Assembly: GCA_025201765.1 (NCBI GenBank)
Contig: MU623408.1
Location: 62,001 to 126,000 of the forward strand
Direction of reading: 5' to 3'
From: Daldinia sp. FL1419
Taxonomy: Eukaryota; Ascomycota; Sordariomycetes; Xylariales; Hypoxylaceae
Length of the DNA: 64,000 bases
This document shows, piece after piece, positions 1 to 11,463 of the stretch (position 1 is its first letter; the number at the start of each line of letters is the position of its first letter). The notes beneath the pieces were generated by a model. The model did not search any database. It was not told where the DNA came from and saw nothing but the letters and a program-made list of their open reading frames with translations. Made by a program: the position numbers and the translations under genes.

Positions 1-741
1 ATTCGAAGTATTGCTTCGACATATACTCGGCTCAAACGGACAGCTTGCGTTTTGATCTACAATAATCGGTATTTGACGTTGGTGATGAAGTGGAGTCTGA
101 GGGTCTTGAGAAGACAAGGAGAGATGGATGAGAAAACATATGATGGACCATAAGTGAGAAACGATAACAGTAGGTAGATAATCGAAATGATGGGATCCAA
201 AGTCTACATGCAAGGTAGCAGTGTTATGGTAAATCCGTAAGTACCTCCCAATCATCTGATCCAGAGATTCCCTTTTCGCCCCCAGTCTCCAAACGACTTT
301 TCCTCTGCAATATCACCCATGATTTATGTCCTAAAGAAGTACGTTCATCACACGAGATTTCAACCAGCTTGGGCTCAAACATATAATGACAGTTGAAGAT
401 AGGCTGACTACCTACCTAGTCTCGACCATAGCCCTTTATGCTAGCCCCCAGGACCTGTAATGTTTTCATGGGCCCAAAGGCGTTGTGGACAGGGGCTAAC
501 GTGATATCCCCCCGTCGTGACTAGGTAGGTACCTATGACATCCCGCTCTTATTGACCCGATTGCTTGTTGTTATACACTCCATATCTTTACTTAGCCCAT
601 CAACAGGCTTAACCCTACTATAGAATGCTATCTCGGTAGCTTCGAAGAACGCAAGCAGAAATGCGTCCATTAAACTATCAATAAACCCGTAACGTAGCAC
701 CATCTTGACCTTGCAATCTAGGTACTCGCCAGTCCCAAGCC
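1..741. other. No gene seen at left edge
   Basis: I see no convincing coding region in this stretch. It holds short copies of the CCTAGGTAGGT-type motif near 410-420 and 520-535 that recurs in noncoding DNA throughout the window. It may contain the 3' untranslated region of the minus-strand gene that ends at 742. Confidence 0.5.
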
Positions 742-1771
742 TCACTCCATCTCCGGAAACGCCAGCGGCAGTCCCTTCTCCCGACAATACCGATCCAACT
801 CCTCAACCGCCTTGCCCGCGGCAACCCTCTTAACCGGCTCATACCTCAGCCGCAAGTCCGCGATAGCATCGTCGTCGTACGCGTCGACGTCGCCGTCCCA
901 GTCGAAACGCAGTAACTGCACGCCGTCCTCTGCGTCGAAGTCGGGCTTGTCGGCTAGTATGACCATCTGCTTGTGCGTCTCCGGATACGACTTGCAGAGC
1001 CACGGGAACGTTCGCACGATCTCGGGCAGGCCCCCGTCCGTGGAGTAGTTCCCGCCCAGTGTCGTGCGCCGGTACGCCGCGGGCGTGTTGAAGTATTTGG
1101 GCTCGAGCAGCTCTGGAAGGTCTATGGCTGTAGGTTCGGTCAGCTATTTACTCCGTATGCTCGTAGTATAAAAATTTCGAGGGACACTTACATTTTTTGA
1201 CCGTGCTGTAGAAGGCGTATTGGAGCTGGGGCTGTCCGGCCTCCGGAATTGTAGGCTCGCGGGACGCGGGTGTCCACGGCATAGCCCTTTCGCCCCATTC
1301 TTCCGACTCGTCCTGCTTGAGGTCCTCCCAGGACGTATTGCCGATGTCGATGTTCATACCCCAGCTCGCGGCCCAGTCTACGCTACACCGGGCCTTGTCG
1401 ACCCGGTTATCTTCCTCATCTTGATCTGTATCCAGGTGTACCACCAGGACGCCGTCTTCGATGTAGTCGGCGTCAATAGCAACGATGAAATAAAGGGGGT
1501 GAATGGCGTGGTCCTGGTCGCGAAGCTGGAGGTGATAGTCGTAGACGGCACGTAGTGGCTGGTTGGCGAAGTCATATATAGGAGCTAACTTGCAGGTGCC
1601 CGGCTCTATATTTTCAGCTGAATTTAATCGACTCACCAAGTTGTCCAGTTCACTCTTATCGAGGGGGGTGAGAGAGTAGACAGCTTGTGTGTAGTCTTCT
1701 CCAGAGGTGGCGCGATGTCTATCACTATTGGGAGCCGTTCTTGGTAGGGAAAGGTCCAGATTGGAAGACAT
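742..1771 (-). CDS. Acidic protein of unknown function, two exons
   Basis: Exon 1 runs 1771-1192 and exon 2 runs 1127-742. The 64-nt intron has a GTAAGT donor, an AGCTGAC branch site and a CTACAG acceptor, and the joined reading frame gives 321 residues. The start is the first ATG of the open frame, at 1771. The protein is acidic and rich in Asp and Glu, with clusters such as DTDQDEEDN and DWDGDVDAYDDDAIADL. It has no signal peptide or membrane segment that I can see. I do not recognise the family. The even composition over 321 residues and the clean intron argue that it is a real gene. The next gene lies about 1.8 kb away on the other strand, so context gives no hint of its role. Confidence 0.75.
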
Positions 1772-3546
1772 ACTGGATAGGAATATTAAACTGAGCGAAG
1801 ATGAGGTTAGGAATCCAAGTTTCGGGCTCAGTATGTCCTCGAGACCGAAAGTACCTATGAAATAAAAGTCGGTGATGCGATGACGACCTCCGATTTAAAA
1901 CTAATAGAGAAGCCGACCAAACCTCCGGGGGGTTTATTTACCTATAGATTTGTTTCTTTCAACTATCGCATATAACTAACCACGACGCCAAGCCAAGCAT
2001 ATTATTCTTAAAAGCGCTTTATACGAGCGCCGACGATCATTGGTATGATGCCAAAAAAGTGTTCGATTATTTTAAAATTCAGATGACCAATGAAATGTAA
2101 ACGTATTACGATAATTCAGCACTGCATGCTGTATTGTGTATGCTGCATATTTCTATGCAAGTATCGATTTACCCCTGACCAACAACACCTATGAATTCTT
2201 ACTACATCACGTCCCAAAGCGGAGACTATCTAAGATGCCCCTTATTCAAGCCTCTCCATGTTGCAACCCGACAAACGTCCAACGGCAGCAACAATAAGCC
2301 AACACAAGACACAGCTCTGAAGGAGTAAGAAAAGGTAGCCTATAAACATCGAACTAGCGTAACACTTGCCCTCTCATTCAAGTCCTAGAATATATTTCAT
2401 CCAACATCCTTATTTCAGTTGGAAAGTCTTTTATTTTCAAGGATGCCATTCAGTTTCGGAATTTATATTTTGCAAACTACCTAACGAACTTAGCATGAGT
2501 TTTTTAAAAATATTATTTCGTGTCTGTGTCGTCACTTAACCCATGGGGAATCATATTCGTGAGATCGCCTTTCTCGAATATCCATGCACATGGAACAGGA
2601 GGTCATTTGCAATTTGAGGTTTTGTAGTGTACCCCTCGGCCATATCCCTTCACAAAGCTGACATGAGAAAACAATCCAGGAACCCGCTTCAGTAGACTTT
2701 ACGAACAGGCACTGTTGGAATGTATTCCGCTTTCATTCATGTTTATCTCTCGTGGGGACCTTGGAGACAACTAATAAATTAGGTACCCTTAAAATATCTA
2801 ATTGCTATTAAATCGGATAGTAGATACTGTCTATAACTACAAGCAGGCCAAGGGCTCAATCCGCGTAAACCAGGATGTACTTGCGGAATAGAATACTCTT
2901 ATTAGTATCTTTCGAAAGATTATCACACCTTCTATATTTCCCATTATAACAAGCTCCTTTTCCAACCTAGCGATCTAAGTATAGTATAAGTTTCTTCCAT
3001 TCCGTGCTTCTGTTGGTGGGAATATTATGTCTTCGTTGAAAATATCACTGAGCCTCCCTAATAAGGACCTTAGATAGCATCGTCGAGAGCATCCCCCCGC
3101 CCCTATGTCTCGTACAATCCCAGCTGAGCAGTCAACTTGTAATTTTCATCCTTGTAGCTAAGAAAACGTTAGTTATTTGCGTTTCAAGAAGCATTGAGCC
3201 CGTGAGAATTACTAATCCTATGGGTGGTTGGTTTAATGACAAGGTGGAATATGAATTCAAGCAAGAATGTAAGATGCAGCCCATGGATAGCGATGAGAAG
3301 GGGATAGCTAAGAGGAAGCATCGATAAGCCAAGTATAACTGCCTTTGAAAAAAAGTTGCTTTCTACCCTCACGGCCACGTTAGCCCATGCCCTAAAACCT
3401 AGGTAGGTATGCATTTCGACCGTGCTGATAGCCTGCAGGGTATGTAAAAGCCAGCTCCAAAGTCGAACAACCCGGCCGAGCCTATTTTCCACTATATAGT
3501 TTTTATAAACTTAGGAATTGGTATGTTATACTGACAAAATTCTTAG
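1772..3546. other. Gene-free stretch, partly AT-rich
   Basis: No supported gene. The segment 2000-3000 is AT-rich, with many stops in all frames. At 3337-3400 the plus-strand frame reads like a secretory leader (KKLLSTLTATLAHALKPR) but has no ATG. It could be a remnant of the 5' end of the nuclease gene at 3547, although it is not in phase with it through any canonical donor I could find. Confidence 0.4.
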
Positions 3547-4454
3547 ATATTTGTGACAATATGTGCCCCAGCACATATTGTACCAGTCCTAGATTTGGCA
3601 CAACGCTAGAATACGACGACTATGGTGGTACGGGTTCCCGTAAGGGTGCAGTTGGCAGGGAACGGACTAAGACGGCCGGGTGCACGCCTCACCCTAATAG
3701 ATACAGTGTTCGCCAACACGGATCGTCCAAGAACACAGAGTTGTTCGTACTGACTACCTACATGAAAGAGGAAACCCAGGAAGAACTGTGACGAGTACCC
3801 CTTCGCAAGCACAAGTGACGCAGACAAGGGTGGCCGGGTCTTGAAATGCGTTTCTGAAACCCACAATAGCCGTAAGTATCATGAGCACTCTGCAGGCCCG
3901 CAAAGCTCTTACATATAGAACAAGTCCATTGTTCCATATGTAAGACAACTATAAACCTAACACACTCGGTTCTTAACTCGGAGGGCTTGCTTTTACCGCT
4001 CCAGGCCAAGGCGCTATTATCTCACACTACGTTCAGAAATATTGCGAATCCAAGAAATGCAAGTTCACCATCGGCTTCGGGAACCCGACGGCCAGGGGCG
4101 TCAAATACAACCGGGCGAACAAAAACCCCCGCAAGTACTGTGTCTCCGACCACACCGTCTTCAAGAACGGCAGGGCGGACAAGGGCATACGCGGAAAGCG
4201 TGATTTGGAAACCAACTCGACGATGCCCTTGCCCGGTTGCTTGTATCTGATGAATTCTAGCGTGACGGTTGCTTTCGGTAAGTGATAAACGACTCTTCTA
4301 GGGGGGGTTGCAAATAAGTAGTTACTGACTACCTAGTCCGTTTGTTATAGGGGAAGATTTGGAAATCGGTACTCGGACGAAGCGCGCGGCGCCCAGGAAT
4401 ACGACATTTATAGAGAGGGTAGTGGATGGTCTCGAAGATGGAGAAGACGACTAG
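3547..4454 (+). CDS. Secreted NucA/NucB-type deoxyribonuclease, 5' end unresolved
   Basis: Four exons can be read: 3547-3724, 3780-3871, 4005-4277 and 4351-4454, giving 214 residues in one continuous frame to a TAG. The diagnostic parts are CDEYPFAST followed by ETHNSRQG, the D-E and E..N..QG active-site blocks of the DNase NucA/NucB family (Pfam DNase_NucA_NucB), and CDNMC upstream, typical of fungal members. Family members are small secreted Cys-rich nucleases. Branch sites (TACTGAC before exons 1 and 4) and GTAAGT donors at 3872 and 4278 support the joins. The intron at 3725 starts GTCCAA, a poor donor, but it is the only join that keeps the phase and the sequence up to CDEYPF. The first readable exon begins with a split codon, so at least one upstream exon with start and signal peptide is missing. 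It may be an active gene with an unrecognised first exon, or a decaying one. Confidence 0.65.
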
Positions 4455-5059
4455 GTATTGGGACTTCCACGATGACGAAATTGTAGCTCGTCTTGAATAA
4501 GATATAGATGGATTCAAGTGATATATAATAAGTATTCTTGTATCATATTTGATTTCGAGTTGTCTATTAGGTACCTACTCTATATACATATTCCTTCATT
4601 TAGCATATTATTTAGTATTTTATCTATACTTACCTAGAACTTAAGATAGGACAATATATAAGGCGAAAAAGGTAGACTTTTGTTCTTATAGTCTCGGCGA
4701 TACATAAGCTAGTGGTCATGCAACACAACTCATGTTATACCGGAGTTACCGAAAATCAAGTAGGTTCAATTCATATTTAGGTGTAATTATATCCCGATTT
4801 TATAGCAAACATCTTAGGAAGATTTAAGGAGTATTCTGATCTAAATTATGCCGACTAAATATAAGTAATCAAAGCTATGAGGCACTGAATATAGTTATAC
4901 CGCGATCGATAAAATCCGTCTGGGTGTAATTATACATCAGATAGCGCCCAAGGTACTTCCGGAATATACGTTCGCTCCCCTTCCAGATGCCGGTAAAAAA
5001 TATCCTAATAAGAGCCCTACCCTAACACCAGAGTAGAATGTTGACCAAATTCCCAAAAC
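4455..5059. other. AT-rich spacer
   Basis: No gene seen. The stretch is TA-rich, carries an AGGTACCTACT motif near 4569, and has the short repeat GTGTAATTATA twice (near 4780 and 4925). It lies between two convergent genes, so it probably holds both 3' untranslated regions. Confidence 0.4.
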
Positions 5060-7507
5060 CTATTCCTCTAATGCTCCAGATTCCTGATCTATTTGGCCAT
5101 CAACACCTAAAGACCGCAGTCGTTGCGACAGGAGGCTTTCTGCAACACCAGTGTTGCCATTGATCAGACGAGCAAACGCATTTCCTCCATAACCTATATC
5201 ACCCTTACTAAGTTTATCATACTTGTCAAGCTGACCGTCTAGTCCACCCCAGCTCGAAACGTCGCCCGAATACTGCGTGGTTGGTCGACTAGTTTGAGTC
5301 GAATCTGAGGATAGGGGGTCTGCAGGACCTGCGATGCTGGTTTCATCCATTATGCTCTCAATACCACTACGCCTCGGAGGTATCGGCTCAACTGGCGCAT
5401 TGTGACTAGCAAAGTCCGAAAAAAACGGTTGATGCGACGTGTGATTTGGAGGGAACCCGCCAGTGGTGTCATATGTTTGGCCAGAAGCGCCATAATAGAT
5501 GCCAGAACTGCGTCGTCTAAATGCCTTATCAGCAACCAAACTAGCCCCAGGACCGGAGCTTCCTGACATAGGGGGGTGCATAACCCTGATCGGCTTGTAA
5601 CTAGTAAATCTGGGTTCTGGCAGGGAAATTTCATTTCGAAGCTTCTCCTTCCCATCAGGCACACGGTTTGCGAAGACGACTCTAATACTTTTGTACAAAT
5701 AATACCGACCTTTCGAGGGACAACATATATGCAAATGGACGAGATACCTAAGAATTGGCCGGTCTGTGGTCTCGCTCTCTTTCGTTTTAGGCATATTGTC
5801 AATAATCGGACCAGCAGAATAACTTCGCTGCCGGATAAAAGTCTTTGTACCAGGCTCCATCCCCGCCAGATCATACGGAACTAGAAATAACTTGACAGCG
5901 GTCTTATTGGGGTTTTTGATCACAATCTGAACTTGCCCCTTTTCAGGGATACGGTAGCTACCGCCTGGTGGCGCCCTGGGGGAACCGGACCTACGTTTGG
6001 ATCGCTGAGCTCTTCGCGGGTCACGCTCTGACGACTCTGCGGGAGGGCTGCCCTTTTCCGCCTTATCCTCTTCTAACTTCCGGTCCAAAACCCGGCTTTG
6101 TATTTTTCGCTTTGACCTCGCCTCTTCTTCCTGATTCGGAAGTCCATTTTCCAAGTCAATCTGGCCAACATACGGACTTGGCCCATCTTCAACCTTAGAA
6201 CGCCCGTGCGAGGAGTTGGCATAGCTATAAAACACGGCAGGGAAAGGTAATGTCACATGGGACGGACACCGTAGACTTGACTTGCACTTACCCAACCCGA
6301 GAACACCAATCTGAGCTAAGAAATCGAAAGGCTTCGAAGGGGTTGTGGACATTCGTCCGCGTAAGATACTTTCTTCATAAGACCCTACCATGGAAGCATG
6401 TTGGATGGGTGATATCTCTGAGCTAAATGACGGACGTCTTGGCCGGAAGAAAGCGGGAGTTTGCGGTGAGGATGCGGACGTGGGGAAATTGGGAGTTGAA
6501 GCGAGAGACCGCCGAGGTTGGTGTGCTTGGTAGGGAAATGTTCTCTCTTGACGTAGAGAGGACGGGTGTCTTGGTGATGGACTGTATGGAACGGCATATG
6601 AATTTGGATAAGATGACAGCAATGTATGCCGACGCGAATTGGCGGAGAGGCCCGAAGTGATATGGATTCCATCCATGGGGGAAGCCAAATCGATATCGTC
6701 GTTACTTTCTGACTGAACTAAAGGACTAGTAGGTGGCTTATAAATAAAGTTTGAAGAAATGGAAGAAGATAAAGGAGAAAAACCTAGTGTCTCGTCCGGT
6801 TTCTTTGCCGAGAACTGTTGGCTTTCCAAGGGAAAGCGAGTCACAACTTTAAGAGACGGAGTAGTTAACCACGACCCATTGACACGATTGAAACCTTGCT
6901 CCTTTGGAACCTGCTGGCCATTGGATACGGCACTGGCATCCTCAGGAGATTCGTCAAGGGTAAAGTCACCACTATGAAGAGCCGAACGAGGACGCTCAAT
7001 ACTTAGCCCCTCTCGCTGTCTTATATCGTCATCTAAGTCGGCATTTTGCTTCTTTTCTGGAGTTATCGTGGCTGAAGGTAGCAGAGTCGGTGATTCTGCT
7101 GCTGGGCGTTTTGGACTTCGAGTGGGAGATTCTGGCTGTTGGCCCCATATCGACCCGAACTGTTTCTCGGCCATGTTAGTAGAATAGGATGCGAAAGGCG
7201 GAAGATAACAACCAACATGTCGGTTTGGCCTCCAAGTCGGACTCTCGCCTCTCTTTAATCGCTCGATGAGTTCTGACCGATCGGAGCACTCAGTAGGCGA
7301 ATTTTGTTCTGGCGTTTGAGGTGGTGGGCTTTCTAGGATCGGGCCTTCACATAATTCGGTACTGATGCTTTCCTCCGACAGTTTCCGTCTTAAAGGGCTG
7401 GTAATGTGGAATTGATTCGTTGTCGCTGGTGGCGCCATTGTAGGTGTGGGCGCGGGAGAAGACCCGGCGGACTCCCTCCGCTCCAGGTCTGTCTGGAAAG
7501 CGGGCAT
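5060..7507 (-). CDS. Atos/FAM214-type protein (DUF4210 plus Atos C-terminal region)
   Basis: A single exon of 815 residues starts at the ATG at 7507. The first ~370 residues are low-complexity, rich in Ser and Pro. The DUF4210-like block follows, with SYEESILRGRMST, the segment around FLAQIGVLGLGKCK, and RCPSHVTLPFPAVFYSY, then SPYVGQIDLE. About 100 residues further on comes the second conserved block, with YRIPEKGQVQIVIKNPNKT, FLVPYDLAGM and FIRQRSYS, then YLVHLHICCPSKGRYYLYKSI. These match the two conserved parts of animal Atos/FAM214 proteins and fungal relatives (Pfam DUF4210 and Chromosome_seg). The metazoan members are nuclear regulators; the fungal role is unknown to me. A GGTAAGT inside the conserved block looks like a donor, but the reading continues through it with family sequence. 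It is transcribed divergently from the Fyv7 gene. Confidence 0.85.
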   Translation of the reverse strand: MPAFQTDLERRESAGSSPAPTPTMAPPATTNQFHITSPLRRKLSEESISTELCEGPILESPPPQTPEQNSPTECSDRSELIERLKRGESPTWRPNRHVGCYLPPFASYSTNMAEKQFGSIWGQQPESPTRSPKRPAAESPTLLPSATITPEKKQNADLDDDIRQREGLSIERPRSALHSGDFTLDESPEDASAVSNGQQVPKEQGFNRVNGSWLTTPSLKVVTRFPLESQQFSAKKPDETLGFSPLSSSISSNFIYKPPTSPLVQSESNDDIDLASPMDGIHITSGLSANSRRHTLLSSYPNSYAVPYSPSPRHPSSLRQERTFPYQAHQPRRSLASTPNFPTSASSPQTPAFFRPRRPSFSSEISPIQHASMVGSYEESILRGRMSTTPSKPFDFLAQIGVLGLGKCKSSLRCPSHVTLPFPAVFYSYANSSHGRSKVEDGPSPYVGQIDLENGLPNQEEEARSKRKIQSRVLDRKLEEDKAEKGSPPAESSERDPRRAQRSKRRSGSPRAPPGGSYRIPEKGQVQIVIKNPNKTAVKLFLVPYDLAGMEPGTKTFIRQRSYSAGPIIDNMPKTKESETTDRPILRYLVHLHICCPSKGRYYLYKSIRVVFANRVPDGKEKLRNEISLPEPRFTSYKPIRVMHPPMSGSSGPGASLVADKAFRRRSSGIYYGASGQTYDTTGGFPPNHTSHQPFFSDFASHNAPVEPIPPRRSGIESIMDETSIAGPADPLSSDSTQTSRPTTQYSGDVSSWGGLDGQLDKYDKLSKGDIGYGGNAFARLINGNTGVAESLLSQRLRSLGVDGQIDQESGALEE

Positions 7508-8395
7508 CGTATACCCAGCCGTCGGACCTAGAGCTTGAGAAATAATGTTATGTTATTCGGGCATGTTTAATTATCATGAATGTGTTTTCTTATAAGAACT
7601 GTTACTAGTAGCTGACTCGTTACGTTCGTTCCTTCAACTGACTCATTCAACAGCGAGACGCGACGGAACGGAACGGAATAGAAAGGGCCTGTTCTTAGAC
7701 GACAAAGAGCCGTAATTATTGTTCAATTCGAACTAGAGACCGGGGGAGGGAATAAACTACGTGTACGTGCACGTGTGCGATTTGGATTTGGATTTGGAGT
7801 TGGAGTTGCAAAGGTTAAGAAAGTAATATATATTTTTTTTATAAAAAAAAAGACCTATTATCATAAGACAGGTGTACAGAGAATGAGATTAAGGAAGGTG
7901 ATGCAGAAATGCTTGATCATCCGGACCTTCCTCACCTACCAAAACTATGACTACAGTGAGATGTTACTAAGTTCAGCGTCATAATTAGTGGTCCATTTAT
8001 TCCGTTTCGCGTCTACAGGTCCGTATTCAGGCAAGAGCGTGGCCAGTTCGGGATAAAATTAAATTAGAACGAGGCGGTAATTCAGCAGGGACTGACCGGT
8101 AGGTACCCGTAAAGGTTCGTAGGTACCGTGAAAACCCCTGCTACAAGGTACTTAATTGTATCCCTTAGGTTAATTAATTAGATCTTCTGCGGGTAAGTTC
8201 ACTAAGGTTAGCGCATTCGTACTCGTAGTGGAAGTGACTTTTTTTTTTTCCCTTTCTATCGGCGCTCATGTCTCCACCTAAATCTTGTCGATATTCATCT
8301 CAGCTTGTCTCTTGCAAAACCTGTCCACCAGAACAATACAAAAGTTAAAGAGAATTTACTAACCGGAATAATTGATAACTGAATACTTGCTGATC
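7508..8395. promoter_or_regulatory. Divergent intergenic region, Atos-type gene and FYV7
   Basis: This 888-bp region separates two divergent genes and should hold both promoters. Visible items are an E-box-like CACGTG at 7770-7775 in an alternating purine-pyrimidine run, a GATTTG repeat at 7779-7809, T-rich tracts near 7830 and 8240, and TAGGTACC-type motifs near 8100-8130. The function of each item is inference. Confidence 0.45.
7779..7809. repeat. Short GATTTG tandem repeat
   Basis: Three GATTTG units are followed by two GAGTTG variants, next to the CACGTG site in the divergent promoter region. Confidence 0.7.
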
Positions 8396-9077
8396 ATGGC
8401 ACCAAAAAGGCCTCTGGAATCAGATGCCACAACTACGCCGGTAGTAAAAAAGCATCGCAAAGGCTTCCGAGTAGGTCCAGAAAACTTACCTGATGGCCCC
8501 TGGAAGAGAAAAGGTTGGACACTATGAAAATCATCAAGTCGCCGAAGTACTAACTCGAGTTTATAAAGTCGATAAAATAAAGAAAGATCTCATTCATAAA
8601 GCAAAAGTTAAGAAGGCCTATAAGAAAATTAAGGCTGCCGAACAAGCATCTTCGAAGCCTGAAACTGCTCCCGCCGTGGAGGATGCAAATGCAGATGTAG
8701 AGGCAGCGCCACCATCGCCACAACTTCATCCCGAGAGGCAAGCTATGCTAGATGTAGATGAGGAGCAGGCAGAACCCGCCTCGCCACCTCAGTCAGGAGA
8801 CCGCCACCTGCGTCGGCGGAAGCAGAAAGTTCGCAAGCCGGGCTACTTTGACAAAGCGGTAGCTGATGCAGACCGCAAAAAGGCAGAGGCCGAAGCTCGC
8901 GCCCAGGAGATCGCGAGGCGGAATGAGGAGAGGGAACGTAAGATTGCAGAACGCGAAAGGTTTAGGAAAGCCCTAGCGAAAGCGAGGACGCCAGGCCGAG
9001 ATGGCCAACGAAAATTAGGTCGCGAGAGTGGGCTGCTACTCGAAAAGGTGAAGAAGATTGTCGGAGAGGCGAAGTGA
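8396..9077 (+). CDS. FYV7: rRNA-processing protein Fyv7
   Basis: Two exons, 8396-8513 and 8569-9077, give 208 residues. The 55-nt intron has a perfect TACTAAC branch site and an AAAG acceptor, but an unusual GTTGGA donor. Joining them gives KGFRVGPENLPDGPWKRK followed by VDKIKKDLIHKAKVKKAY, the hallmark of the Fyv7/rRNA_processing family, needed for 18S rRNA maturation and small ribosomal subunit assembly in yeast. The C-terminal half is a highly charged Lys/Arg/Glu helix, as expected. An internal ATG at 8493 lies in intron-derived sequence and is not the start: only the upstream ATG at 8396 supplies the conserved N-terminal block. Confidence 0.88.
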
Positions 9078-9491
9078 AGGAGTTCATATCGGTAGCGACA
9101 TCGTGATATTGACGAATAATTAATGAAACGAAGAATCTGGCCCCTACGACTTAGTAGTGTTGAGGAGCATTACACCTAAGGCCAAGGCGTACATCAGACG
9201 GTCAAACAGCAAGAATAAGGTAGAATATGGGATGAGTTTATCATAACCCAATTTAATCCGTTTACCCTGTCTATGCCACCAAGAATACTACGAGGCAAAA
9301 ATTCATTCGCATAAAAAGGAAACAAGACATTTGGCTAAGCGTAGGTAGGTTATAGAAATACACCTTGGCAGAATGGCTGATCTATTTCAGCACACTTCAT
9401 CTCATTAACTAAGAAGTCAACCATGAGTCGACCATTTTAAGCACGAAGTTTGTATTAAACTATATTCGTCTCTTTACAAAATAGCATTATA
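9078..9491. other. Convergent spacer
   Basis: No gene seen. This is the spacer between the 3' ends of FYV7 and the kelch gene and probably contains both 3' untranslated regions. Confidence 0.5.
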
Positions 9492-11463
9492 TTAATGTGG
9501 GAACTTCCTATCCGGAAGCTCTGGCCTTAACCGTGGTGTAGCGTGTGGTGTGGGAACTGGAAGCTCATATGTCCATTCCACGTCTTCTGCGGGCAATTCT
9601 CCTCTCGTCGTACCACTTATCTCTACTGGTTCTACCGGGGTCGGCGAAGATCCAAACGTCATTATCGTCCCCGGCGTTGTCGACCGCATTCGCGGCGAAT
9701 CCTTCGGCCATGGCTCTGGCCTGTATTCGTTTATCGTACTGCTGGCCTGGCTGCTTTGGCGACGGCGTCTTCTTCGTCGCATTAAAAATATAGCGGCGCC
9801 AACGGCTGTAAGCACTACTATTCCTCCTACAACACCACCGACAATAGCACCAGTTCTTTGAGCCGAGCTCAGGGTGCTTTTCGGTGGTTCTTTTGTTATA
9901 GAAGAGTTATTCATCATGTCGTATCTCGAACTACCGTTGACGAATAGTTCCTTGAGCTCGTCGTTGTCCCAAGTCATAGTCTTCATCCCCCCTTGGGAAT
10001 ACCAATCCTTTACAACGGCGGGACTTTCATAATTTGCAGCATCTACATCGTATGAGTTTGTCCACGCCATCTCGGTCATGTCGTAAACACCAAGGCCCTG
10101 CTTCCACGGATCTTTTGTCATATTGCTAAAACGAAGCCATTGACCTGCGTCGACACCCCCATAACTTAGCATCTGTCTCTTGCCCTTGCCGACCACCGCG
10201 CAACCATGGTCAGCACGCGGCGTACCGGGAGCGTTCGATTTAAAGAAAACGAATCCGGGAAGAGATAGTACGTAGACGTCGGAGGAAGTGTCCCCGTAGT
10301 TGGCCGATGAGCCTCCGTAGATGAATCTAAATCCGGTTTACGCCCATTAGCTCTCTTTATATAACATACGCATCGACTACCAAGGTTAGACCTACATTTC
10401 ATACGTATTCTCGGGTCCCCGAACACCAACACTACAGGCTCGTTCGATCTGCGGCGGCCCCCATCCCGTCGTCTTCTGCGTGTACCACTTTCTTGTTACT
10501 GGATCGTATAGCGTAAGTGTGGTCCAACCGACTCCGCTGATATACTCGGCCGTTGCATCAACGGGTGTCTCGGCGCCACCAAGAAAAATCAATAAACCAT
10601 TGGGTCCGAATGGTACGTACTCGGCACAGCCATATAAACTGGTACCATACTGTCCGAATGAATCCGAGCTATGATTAGCCCATCGGCCGGAGTTGAAATC
10701 GTACGATATAACTCCCTTCGCAGCATAACCGGGGTAGGCCTTCTGGATGGTATGGTCGGTCTCCCGGGTAGCCAAACCACCAAATGCATAACCTGTGGTA
10801 GCGCTTTGCGCGAATGATGCACCGGCCGGACGCAAAAGTTGCGTAAATTGTCGGTAATCGCCCAGCGGAGCCTGTTCCCATGATCCTCCACCCGAGCCGT
10901 CAGTATGAAAGTACCAAAACTGGTCTTCCGGCGGCGGTTCGTTATCCATCGTCATTCCACCCCAAACACTGAAACCACCCGGATTATACGAATGATCGGA
11001 CCAAAGCACTTGCTGTCCGAAAAGTGGTGCCGTCTTCGGTATTGACCGAATTCCGACCGTCTCGCTCGTCCATGATTCCGTCAGATCTAGGGAAAGCGTT
11101 GAGTTCACTATTCATCCGTTAGCGAAAGCGACGTGTGTGCGTGCGCACCATTAGACATACCGGCATATGGAGTATACGGATCCAATTGAGTACTATTCGT
11201 CCCGTTTTCGTTGTTCGGTCGAAACATCTGACCGCCATCTATATAGACATAATTGCCAAACGCCACGACTAAACCCAGGAGTTAGACCAGGTCCTCTTTC
11301 TTCGGAAATTCCATATTCGCTAACCTGAAGGATATCTATGCCGGATGAAACTATTGGGATCAGCGGCGCGTCTGGCGAGGCCATGTCCGTCGACCGAGCC
11401 GTTTATTCCCAAACATGCTAATACCGCGAGTGCCAGCGGCAAAGGCGAACGCAAGCCCTTCAT
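9492..11463 (-). CDS. Kelch-type secretory protein with single membrane anchor
   Basis: Four exons (11463-11325, 11268-11161, 11107-10405, 10326-9492) join in frame to 594 residues. The protein opens with a signal peptide (MKGLRSPLPLALAVLACLG). A large ectodomain follows with kelch/galactose-oxidase-like repeats: GNYVYIDGGQ, NPGGFSVWGG, TGYAFGG, NGLLIFLGGAE, and IYGGSSANYGDTSSDVYVLS. A single transmembrane helix lies at about residues 476-499 (GGVVGGIVVLTAVGAAIFLM), then a poly-Arg stop-transfer run and a Pro/Ser-rich cytoplasmic tail of about 90 residues. This architecture is common in Pezizomycotina and suggests a cell-surface protein; no enzyme activity can be assigned. The introns are 56, 53 and 78 nt. 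The first has a GTTAGC donor, the others GTATGT and GTATGA. Confidence 0.85.

Noticed and set aside
6280..6310. GGTAAGTGC on the minus strand within the Atos-type gene, as an intron donor
   Set aside because: The frame continues through it with conserved family sequence (LGLGKCKSSLRCPSHVTLPF), so it is coding.
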